From positions 1 to 13,039 of the forward strand of contig JBBRGO010000066.1 of assembly GCA_038224055.1 (NCBI GenBank): a DNA stretch of 13,039 nt, in the 5' to 3' direction. Origin of the DNA: JBDSSS01 sp038224055. GTDB lineage: Bacteria; Actinomycetota; Actinomycetes; Actinomycetales; Dermatophilaceae. A model generated the notes under the pieces. It did not search any database. It had not been told where the DNA came from and saw only the letters and a list, made by a program, of their open reading frames with translations. Shown here one piece after another: positions 6,141 to 12,301 of the stretch. The translations under genes were made by a program, and so were the position numbers. Every line of letters starts with the position of its first letter. Position 1 is the first letter of the stretch.

Positions 6141-7268
6141 GTGAAGTTTCGGGTTGAGCGTGACGTCCTGGCCGAGGCCGTGACCTGGGTCGCCCGTGGA
6201 CTGCCGGCTCGCCCGCCCGTCCCGGTCCTCGCCGGGGTGCTGCTCGAGGCGCACGACGACGGGACGCTGACGCTGTCGGCCTTCGACTACGAGGTCTCGG
6301 CCCGCGTGACGGTCGCCGCCGACGTCTCCGAGGCGGGCACCGCGCTCGTGCTCGGACGCCTCCTCGCCGACATCTCCCGCAACCTGCCGGCCCGACCCAT
6401 CGACATCGCGACGGACGGCTCGAAGGTCAACGTCACGTGCGGGTCCTCCCGGTTCAGCCTCCGCGAGATGCCCGTCGACGACTACCCGACGCTGCCGCGT
6501 TCGCCGGAGACGAGCGGAACCATCGCCGGGGACACCTTCACCCAGGCCGTCGCCCAGGTCGCGATCGCCGCCGACAAGGGCGACACCCTGCCGATCCTCA
6601 CCGGTGTGCGGATGGAGATCGACGGCGACAAGGTCACCCTGCTGGCCACCGACCGCTACCGGCTCGCCATGCGTGAGCTGACCTGGAGCCCGAGCTCCCC
6701 CGACGCGAGCCACGTCGCACTCGTCCCCGCCCGCCAGCTCTCCGACACGGCCAAGGCGCTCGGCGCGTCCGGCTCGGTCGAGCTCGCGCTCGGCCCGGGT
6801 GGCGACGGCCTGATCGGCTTCGAGGCGGGCCAGCGGCGCACGACGACGCGCCTGCTCGACGGCGAGTACCCCAAGGTGACCTCGATCTTCCCCAGCTCGG
6901 TCGACACCGAGGCCGTCATCGAGACGGCCGCGCTCGAGGAGGCGGTCAAGCGCGTCGCCCTCGTCGCGGAGCGCAACACCCCGGTGCTGCTCAAGTTCAC
7001 CGACGGCCAGGTCGCCATCGAGGCCGGCACCGGTGACGACGCCCAGGCGTCCGAGGCGGTCGAGGCCACCCTCACCGGTCCCGAGATCCAGATCGCCTTC
7101 AACCCCCAGTTCCTCCTCGACGGCCTCCACGCCGTCGGGACCCCGTGGAGCCGGCTCTCGTTCACCCAGCCGAGCCGTCCCGCCGTCCTGTCCGGACAGG
7201 CCGAGGCCGACGGTGACGCGGACACGAGCTACCGCTACGTCCTCATGCCGGTCCGCTTCGCCAGCTGA
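6141..7268 (+). CDS. dnaN: DNA polymerase III subunit beta (sliding clamp)
   Basis: Ring-forming clamp that tethers DNA polymerase III and other factors to DNA. It has 375 residues, the expected length for three repeated clamp domains (about 1-120, 125-250 and 255-375). Recognisable parts are KFRVERDVLAEAVTWVARGLPARPPVPVLAGVLLEA at the start, ILTGVRMEIDGDKVTLLATDRYRLA in domain II, and the C-terminal YRYVLMPVRFAS close, which matches the conserved clamp C-terminus. I chose the GTG at 6141 because the family N-terminus begins V/M-K-x-RVERD; the frame stays open upstream to 6072 but that part has no clamp similarity. The ribosome site is weak (AGTGAG). It is the first gene of the rightward dnaN-gnd-recF-dciA series. 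Confidence 0.97.
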   Translation: MKFRVERDVLAEAVTWVARGLPARPPVPVLAGVLLEAHDDGTLTLSAFDYEVSARVTVAADVSEAGTALVLGRLLADISRNLPARPIDIATDGSKVNVTCGSSRFSLREMPVDDYPTLPRSPETSGTIAGDTFTQAVAQVAIAADKGDTLPILTGVRMEIDGDKVTLLATDRYRLAMRELTWSPSSPDASHVALVPARQLSDTAKALGASGSVELALGPGGDGLIGFEAGQRRTTTRLLDGEYPKVTSIFPSSVDTEAVIETAALEEAVKRVALVAERNTPVLLKFTDGQVAIEAGTGDDAQASEAVEATLTGPEIQIAFNPQFLLDGLHAVGTPWSRLSFTQPSRPAVLSGQAEADGDADTSYRYVLMPVRFAS

Positions 7269-7315
7269 GCGGCATACCCACGGAGTTCCTCCGGCCGTAG
7301 ACCGCCGGGCTCGGC

Positions 7316-7321
7316 TAGCCT
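7316..7321 (+). promoter_or_regulatory. Possible -10 element for gnd
   Basis: TAGCCT (TAnnnT) lies 44 bp before the gnd ATG in the 97-bp dnaN-gnd gap. No good -35 hexamer is seen at the right distance, so this is weak and read-through from dnaN is equally possible. Confidence 0.3.
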
Positions 7322-7365
7322 CGACACCACCGCACGCCCACCCATCGCGCAAGGAAGGCTCCGAC

Positions 7366-8505
7366 ATGCAGCTCGGTCTGATCGGTCTCGGCAAGATGGG
7401 TGGCAACATGCGTGAGCGGTTGCGTCGCGCCGGCCACGAGGTCATCGGTTACGACCGCAACCCCGACGTCGCCGACGTCCGCACCATGGCCGCGATGGTG
7501 AAGAAGCTCGAGGCGCCCCGCGTCGTGTGGGTGATGGTCCCGTCCGGCGACCCCACCCGGGAGACGGTCGCGAAGCTCGGCGACCTGCTCGAGCCCGGTG
7601 ACCTCGTCATCGACGGCGGCAACTCCCGCTTCACCGACGACTTCGAGAACGCCAAGATGCTGGCAGAGAAGAAGATCGGCTACGTCGACTGCGGCGTGAG
7701 CGGCGGCATCTGGGGCCTGGAGAACGGCTACGGCCTGATGTGCGGTGGTGACAAGAAGTGGGTCGCCAAGGCGATGCCGATCTTCGACGCGCTGCGACCC
7801 GAGGGTCCGCGCGACGAGGGCTTCGTCCACGCCGGCAAGGTCGGCGCCGGGCACTACACGAAGATGGTCCACAACGGCATCGAGTACGGCCTCATGGCGG
7901 CGTATGCCGAGGGCTTCGAGCTGCTCGAGAAGAAGGACATCGTCACCGACGTCCCCGGCGCGTTCAAGGCGTGGAGCCGCGGCACCGTCGTCCGGTCCTG
8001 GCTGCTCGACCTGATGGTCGACGCCCTCGAGGAGAACCCTCACCTCGACGACGTCTCCGACTACACCAACGACTCCGGCGAGGGCCGCTGGACGGTGGAG
8101 GAGGCCATCGCGATGTCGGTGCCGATGCCGGTCATCTCCGCCTCCCTGTTCGCCCGCTTCGCCTCACGCCAGCACAGCTCGCCCACGATGCAGGCGGTCG
8201 CCGCGCTGCGCGGCCAGTTCGGCGGCCACCAGGTGATGACGATCGCCGAGGGTGACACGCTGCGCGACGGCGCCGTGCCGACCCGTTCGGCGAAGAAGGA
8301 GTCGGCGCCGAAGCAGGCCAAGAAGCGCGCGACGGCCAAGAAGGCGAGCTCCGAGGCGGCCCAGTCCGGCTCGAGTGCCAACGTCGACGCGGCGAAGAAG
8401 GCGGCTCACTCCCGCCGCGCGCCGGCGACGAAGGCGACCGACACGGCCGACTCGGCCCGCGGCCAGAAGCGTGCGGCGTCGAAGCGGACCGCGAAGAAGG
8501 CCTGA
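7366..8505 (+). CDS. gnd: 6-phosphogluconate dehydrogenase (decarboxylating), short type, with Lys/Ala-rich C-terminal tail
   Basis: Pentose-phosphate enzyme converting 6-phosphogluconate to ribulose 5-phosphate and CO2 with reduction of NAD(P)+. The N-terminal Rossmann domain has GLGKMG at 7-12. VIDGGNSRFTDD (81-92), CGVSGGIWGLENGYGLMCGG (109-128) and HYTKMVHNGIEYG (163-175, catalytic Lys166) are diagnostic. The core ends near residue 303, matching the roughly 300-residue GntZ/YqeC-like class found beside dnaN in actinobacteria. The remaining 76 residues are a low-complexity tail with 22 Ala, 14 Lys and 7 Arg and repeated AKK words, resembling histone-H1-like or HupB-type tails and not expected for this enzyme. 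The ATG has AAGGAAGG seven bases before it. recF follows after 13 bp. Enzyme identity is sure; the tail's role is unknown. Confidence 0.95.
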   Translation: MQLGLIGLGKMGGNMRERLRRAGHEVIGYDRNPDVADVRTMAAMVKKLEAPRVVWVMVPSGDPTRETVAKLGDLLEPGDLVIDGGNSRFTDDFENAKMLAEKKIGYVDCGVSGGIWGLENGYGLMCGGDKKWVAKAMPIFDALRPEGPRDEGFVHAGKVGAGHYTKMVHNGIEYGLMAAYAEGFELLEKKDIVTDVPGAFKAWSRGTVVRSWLLDLMVDALEENPHLDDVSDYTNDSGEGRWTVEEAIAMSVPMPVISASLFARFASRQHSSPTMQAVAALRGQFGGHQVMTIAEGDTLRDGAVPTRSAKKESAPKQAKKRATAKKASSEAAQSGSSANVDAAKKAAHSRRAPATKATDTADSARGQKRAASKRTAKKA

Positions 8506-8518
8506 GCAAAGTCCCCCC

Positions 8519-9799
8519 TTGCACGTCCGGCACCTCACCCTCAAGGACTTCCGCAGCTATCCCGGAGCCGAGCTCGCCCTCACCCCGGGCGTGACGACGC
8601 TCGTCGGGCTCAACGGTCAGGGAAAGACCAACCTCGTCGAGGCGGTCGGCTACCTCGCCACGCTCGGCTCGCACCGGGTCGCGAACGACCAGCCCCTCGT
8701 CCGCTTCGGGGCGAGCCAGGCCGTCGTGCGGGGGGCGATCGTGCGGGACGACCGCGAGACGATGGTCGAGCTCGAGATCACTCCGGGCAAGGCCAACCGA
8801 GCCCGGCTGGGCCGGTCACCGGTGTCGCGGCCACGGGAGGTGCTCGGCACGGTCCGGACCGTGCTGTTCGCCCCGGAGGACCTCGCGCTCGTGAAGGGGG
8901 ACCCGTCGGAGCGGCGAAGGTTCCTCGACGATCTGCTCGTCCAGCGCCAGCCGCGGTGGTCGGGCGTCCGCTCGGACTACGACAAGATCCTGCGCCAGCG
9001 GGGTGCGCTGCTGAAGTCGGCCGCCCCGGTGCTCCGGCGGGGGCGGGGGGCTCGCCGACCCGACCGCCCCGGTGACGCACCGCTCGACGAGGCGCGGGAG
9101 GCTGCACTGAGCACGCTCGACGTGTGGAACGACCACCTCGCCACCGTCGGATCGCAGCTCGTCTACGCCCGGCTGCGGCTGCTGCGCGACCTCGTCCCGG
9201 ACCTGTCCGACTGCTACGACGCGGTGAGCGCGGCGGCGAGCAACGCGCGGGCCACCTACAAGAGCTCGCTCCACGAGGCGATGGCGACGCGGATCGCCGC
9301 CGGCGAGGTCCCGGAGATCGACGAGCTGCGCGCGGCGATGATCGACACGCTCGCGGAGGTGCGCTCGAGCGAGATCGAGCGCGGGGTCTCGCTCGTCGGA
9401 CCACACCGCGACGACCTCGTCCTGTCGCTCGGCGAGCTGCCGGCGAAGGGTTACGCCAGCCACGGCGAGTCGTGGAGCTTCGCGCTGGGGCTCAAGCTCG
9501 CGGCATACCGGCTGCTGCGCCGCGACCTCGGCGACGACCCGGTGCTCATCCTCGACGACGTCTTCGCCGAGCTCGACTCCGGCCGGCGTGAGCGGCTCGC
9601 CGCGCTCGTCGCCGACTGCGAGCAGGTGCTCATCACCGCGGCGGTCGGTGCGGACGTGCCCGACGTGCTGCGCGAGCAGGGCGTCACCTTCGAGGTCCGC
9701 CTGGGCCAGGTCTCGCTCCTGGGGGGCTCGCTGCCGGAGGATGGGAGCGACGAGGACGACGAGAGCGGAGCGGACGGCGAGAGCAGTGGGGATGGCTGA
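8519..9799 (+). CDS. recF: DNA replication and repair protein RecF
   Basis: SMC-like ATPase that helps load RecA at single-strand gaps together with RecO and RecR. It has 426 residues. Seen are HVRHLTLKDFRSYPG at the N-terminus, Walker A GLNGQGKT at 30-37, FAPEDLALVKGDPSERRRFLD near 117-136, the ABC-type signature SHGE at 314-317, and Walker B VLILDDVFAELDS at 342-354. The start is a TTG at 8519, 13 bp after gnd, chosen because HVRHL is where the family begins. No real ribosome site precedes it, so translation probably depends on coupling to gnd. The C-terminal 25 residues are acidic (DEDDESGADGE). Its end overlaps dciA by 8 bp. Confidence 0.96.
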   Translation: MHVRHLTLKDFRSYPGAELALTPGVTTLVGLNGQGKTNLVEAVGYLATLGSHRVANDQPLVRFGASQAVVRGAIVRDDRETMVELEITPGKANRARLGRSPVSRPREVLGTVRTVLFAPEDLALVKGDPSERRRFLDDLLVQRQPRWSGVRSDYDKILRQRGALLKSAAPVLRRGRGARRPDRPGDAPLDEAREAALSTLDVWNDHLATVGSQLVYARLRLLRDLVPDLSDCYDAVSAAASNARATYKSSLHEAMATRIAAGEVPEIDELRAAMIDTLAEVRSSEIERGVSLVGPHRDDLVLSLGELPAKGYASHGESWSFALGLKLAAYRLLRRDLGDDPVLILDDVFAELDSGRRERLAALVADCEQVLITAAVGADVPDVLREQGVTFEVRLGQVSLLGGSLPEDGSDEDDESGADGESSGDG

Positions 9800-10394
9800 G
9801 GACGAGGGGCCGGGGGAGCCCGACGAGCCCGTCGCGCCGGACGAGCGGTTGGACGCGGAGGGCGCCGAGGGGTCGGCGACGGACGAGGACACGCGCATCG
9901 CGGACGCGGCCGCCTCGGCGCTGGCCAGAGCGCGGTCCAGCGCCGCGGACAAGGGTCTCCGACCGGGGATGCGGCCCCGGCGCAAGCGCCGGTTCGTCGG
10001 CGACGGCGCCCAGCTCTCGGGCTCGGCCCGTGACGGCCGCGATCCCACCCTGCTCGGGGACCAGATGGACCGGCTGCTGGTCGACCGGGGCTGGAAGGTG
10101 GACGTCGCGGTGGGCTCGGTCATGGGACGCTGGGCCGACATCGTCGGCGCCGACATCGCGACCCACGTCGAGCCGGTCACCTTCGCCGACGGCGTCCTCA
10201 CGGTCCGCGCGGACTCGACGGCCTGGGCCACCCAGATGACCCTGCTCTCCTCGTCCGTGCTCGCCCGTGTCGAGGAGGAGATCGGCGCCGGCTCGGTGAG
10301 TCGGCTCACCGTGCTCGGGCCGAGCGCCCCCTCGTGGAACCGGGGCCCGAGACGGTCGCCCGACTCACGGGGCCCGCGCGACACGTACGGGTGA
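9792..10394 (+). CDS. dciA: DciA-type replicative helicase loader (DUF721)
   Basis: DciA is the widespread ancestral loader of the DnaB helicase in bacteria lacking DnaC or DnaI. This protein has 200 residues. An acidic, disordered N-terminus (1-35) is followed by a basic linker (RPRRKRRF at 61-68) and then the DUF721 domain at about 84-175. The family pattern is WKVDVAVGSVMGRWADIVG (101-119), HVEPVTFADGVLTVRADSTAWATQM (125-149) and LLSSSVLARVEEEIG. The C-terminus is Arg/Pro-rich. I chose ATG 9792, inside the recF stop region; a GTG two codons earlier is possible. Position after recF and before gyrB is the usual actinobacterial place, and the 8-bp overlap implies coupling with recF. A shorter start cannot be excluded because the N-terminus is poorly conserved. 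Confidence 0.92.
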   Translation: MAEDEGPGEPDEPVAPDERLDAEGAEGSATDEDTRIADAAASALARARSSAADKGLRPGMRPRRKRRFVGDGAQLSGSARDGRDPTLLGDQMDRLLVDRGWKVDVAVGSVMGRWADIVGADIATHVEPVTFADGVLTVRADSTAWATQMTLLSSSVLARVEEEIGAGSVSRLTVLGPSAPSWNRGPRRSPDSRGPRDTYG

Positions 10395-10476
10395 GGTCGA
10401 GGGAGGGCAGCCGAGCGGCGGTGGTTTCGCCGGAAGTCGCAGGCGCCGTCGGGGTGCCGGTGTCGGTGCGCCGTCG

Positions 10477-10482
10477 CAGACT
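10477..10482 (+). promoter_or_regulatory. Possible -10 of a leaderless M4 protease transcript
   Basis: CAGACT lies six bases before the ATG at 10489, the spacing seen in leaderless actinobacterial transcripts. A GGAGG sits only one base before the ATG, too close to work normally, which also favours a leaderless start. No clear -35 is seen. Confidence 0.35.
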
Positions 10483-10488
10483 GGAGGC

Positions 10489-11970
10489 ATGACCACGACA
10501 CCGCGCTGCAGCATCGTCCCGCCCTACATGCTCGAGGCCCTCGTGCAGAGCGCCGGGCCGCACATCGCCAACCACGCGCGCGAGGCGCTGGTCGACGAAG
10601 GGGAGCTGCGCCGGGCCCGTCGGGCGCGGACCCTCGCGACGGCGCCCGTGCCGGAGGGCGCGAGCGCCACCCCCGACGACGGGACCGGCCCCAACCGGAC
10701 GATCTCCGACGCGGTCAGCAGCCAGACCACCCCGGGCCGCACCGTGCGCACCGAGGGTGCCCCGGCGACCGGTGACGCCGCGGCCGACGAGGCCTACGAC
10801 GGGCTCGGCGCGACGTGGGAGCTGTGGTCGACCGCCTACGGCCGGGACTCCCTCGACGACAAGGGACTCCCGCTCCTTGCGACCGTGCACTACGGCCGCG
10901 ACTACGACAACGCCTTCTGGGACGGTACCCAGATGGTCTTCGGCGACGGGGACGGCACGATCTTCGAGCGTTTCACCAGGAGCCTCGACGTGATCGGCCA
11001 CGAGCTGGCCCACGGCGTCACCGAGCACACGGCCGGCCTGCTCTACCAAGGCCAGTCCGGCGCGCTCAACGAGTCGATCTCCGATGTCTTCGGGGTGCTC
11101 GTCAAGCAGCGCCAGCTCGGTCAGTCGGCCGACGAGGCCGACTGGCTCGTCGGTGCCGAGCTGCTCAGCGCGAGCGTCCGCGGCCGGGCGCTGCGCGACA
11201 TGCGCAATCCCGGCACCGCCTACGACGACCCGCGCCTCGGGACCGACCCGCAGCCGGCGCACATGGATGGCTACGTGACCACCCGCGACGACAACGGCGG
11301 CGTCCACATCAACTCGGGGATCCCCAACCGGGCCTTCGTCCTCGCCGCCCTGGCGATCGGCGGCAAGGCGTGGGAGGTCCCGGGCTCGATCTGGAACGCC
11401 GTCCTCACCGGCGACGGCATCAGGGCCGACTGCGACTTCGCGACCTTCGCCGGTCTCAGCGTGAGCGCCGCGGGCTCGGCCCACGGCGACGGCTCGACGG
11501 AGCAGACCGCCGTGCGGTCGGCCTGGGAGCAGGTCGGCGTGCTCCGGCCGGCCCCGACCGGTGAAACCGGCGCCGACACCCCGACGCCGCGATCGCACAC
11601 CCCGGCGGGAGAGGCCCACGGCGAGGTCCCCGATGTCGGGACCCAGCTGCTGCTGCGCCGGACGGGCGGTTTCGCCGGGCTGGTTCGCGAGCGCCAGCTC
11701 GCCCTCGGCGACCTTCCCGACCGTGACGCCAGCGACTGGCGCAGCCTGCTCGCTGCTCCGACCCTAGAACGGATCGCGGCGACCGCCGAGACCACCCGGG
11801 CCGACGCCTTCTGCTACTCGGTGCAGTGCCAGGCGGTCGACCTCGACGTCACCGTGGCCGAGCCACACCTGCCCGAGGCCATCCACTCCCTCTTCGAGCG
11901 CACCCTCGCCGCCGGTCGCGACGGGGGTGTCGACGGGGGTGTCGACGGGGGTGTCGACGGGGGTTCCTGA
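10489..11970 (+). CDS. Protealysin-like M4 metalloprotease with C-terminal emfourin-like inhibitor domain
   Basis: Zinc protease of the thermolysin family, 493 residues, with no signal peptide, as in cytosolic protealysin-like proteins. The N-terminus CSIVPPYMLEAL (7-18) matches the short protealysin propeptide with its PPY/H-L motif; processing would fall in the low-complexity 75-100 stretch. The catalytic domain (about 100-353) has HELAH at 171-175 (His171 and His175 bind zinc, Glu172 is catalytic), NESISD at 194-199 (Glu195 third ligand), and DNGGVHINSGIPN with His273 as the likely transition-state His. A Pro/Thr linker (354-382) leads to about 90 residues, LLLRRTGGFAGL...DAFCYSVQCQ...LPEAIHSLFERTL, resembling emfourin, the inhibitor normally encoded as a separate gene beside protealysin. 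The end is a DGGV repeat (478-493). It lies between dciA and gyrB, where core genes normally adjoin, so it looks like an accessory insertion. Confidence 0.9.
   Translation: MTTTPRCSIVPPYMLEALVQSAGPHIANHAREALVDEGELRRARRARTLATAPVPEGASATPDDGTGPNRTISDAVSSQTTPGRTVRTEGAPATGDAAADEAYDGLGATWELWSTAYGRDSLDDKGLPLLATVHYGRDYDNAFWDGTQMVFGDGDGTIFERFTRSLDVIGHELAHGVTEHTAGLLYQGQSGALNESISDVFGVLVKQRQLGQSADEADWLVGAELLSASVRGRALRDMRNPGTAYDDPRLGTDPQPAHMDGYVTTRDDNGGVHINSGIPNRAFVLAALAIGGKAWEVPGSIWNAVLTGDGIRADCDFATFAGLSVSAAGSAHGDGSTEQTAVRSAWEQVGVLRPAPTGETGADTPTPRSHTPAGEAHGEVPDVGTQLLLRRTGGFAGLVRERQLALGDLPDRDASDWRSLLAAPTLERIAATAETTRADAFCYSVQCQAVDLDVTVAEPHLPEAIHSLFERTLAAGRDGGVDGGVDGGVDGGS
11919..11966 (+). repeat. Tandem 12-bp repeat at the 3' end of the M4 protease gene
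   Basis: CGACGGGGGTGT repeated at 11919, 11931 and 11943, with a fourth copy at 11955 whose last two bases differ. It encodes DGGV units in frame, so gain or loss of copies changes tail length by four residues without a frameshift. Confidence 0.9.
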
Positions 11971-12021
11971 GGTTCGGCGCCGGGTCGGTCGCGCGGTCCC
12001 GGGCGGTGGTGCGGACGGCCG

Positions 12022-12037
12022 CTCCGGGGCGCCGGAG
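12022..12037. terminator. Possible hairpin terminator after the M4 protease gene
   Basis: CTCCGG, loop GGCG, CCGGAG: a perfect 6-bp GC-rich stem 52 bp after the stop codon. No T-tract follows, so it is at best a weak or atypical terminator. Confidence 0.35.
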
Positions 12038-12077
12038 GGCGGGGTCGTGATCCTCCCCTCGGATTCGGGGGTGCTGG

Positions 12078-12102
12078 GGCCGGAAAATGGCCGTTTCGGG
12101 CC
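12078..12102. repeat. Imperfect inverted repeat upstream of the gyrB promoter
   Basis: GGCCGGAAA, a 7-base loop, then TTTCGGGCC: nine pairs with one G-G mismatch. It could be a second terminator-like hairpin or a site acting on the gyrB promoter just downstream. Confidence 0.45.
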
Positions 12103-12134
12103 GTCTGGAGGCACTTTCGGGCTGCTCGGACCGT

Positions 12135-12140
12135 TAGAAT
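12135..12140 (+). promoter_or_regulatory. Probable gyrB -10 element
   Basis: TAGAAT is a strong match to the housekeeping -10 hexamer in otherwise GC-rich DNA. The -35 position (around 12111-12117) is poor. Transcription would start near 12147 and give a leader of about 155 nt. A weak -35 is common at gyrase promoters that respond to supercoiling, but that is an inference. Confidence 0.5.
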
Positions 12141-12203
12141 GAGGAGAACTCGGTCCGTCCCCTGGCGCCTTCGGGAAACCTGCCTCGGTCGGACCGTCCC
12201 GGT

Positions 12204-12229
12204 GTCGTCGCGCGTTCGCGCGGGGCGAC
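12204..12229 (+). other. Stem-loop in the gyrB leader
   Basis: The inner stem CGCGC-GTTC-GCGCG (12209-12222) is extended by a U-G pair and then, past a 2-base bulge, by GTCG (12204-12207) pairing with CGAC (12226-12229). It would fold stably in the mRNA about 70 nt before the start codon. Function is unknown. Confidence 0.4.
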
Positions 12230-12301
12230 CGCCTCGTTCGAGATCGGAGCGGCCCGTGCGGGCGGCCCGTGCGGACGAGCCTGCTCGAACTGAGGAGACA
12301 C

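Larger units (their letters stand above)
11971..12301. other. Intergenic region and leader before gyrB
   Basis: This 331-bp stretch has no convincing gene. It contains two hairpins that could end transcription of the protease gene, two TTTCGGGC words 21 bp apart (12094-12101 and 12115-12122), a -10 element, and a structured leader of about 155 nt. The leader contains a stem-loop (12204-12229), the palindrome CGGTC-G-GACCG (12186-12196), and a direct repeat of CGGCCCGTGCGG (12250-12261 and 12263-12274). Confidence 0.7.

Noticed and set aside
7281..7293. Small hairpin CGGAG-TTC-CTCCG after dnaN as a terminator
   Set aside because: Only five pairs with a three-base loop and no T-tract; too weak to call.
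6096..7445. 449-codon minus-strand open frame opposite dnaN and the start of gnd
   Set aside because: Antisense shadow; no domain or start context supports it.
8816..10501. 561-codon minus-strand open frame opposite recF and dciA
   Set aside because: Low-complexity shadow of two well-supported genes.
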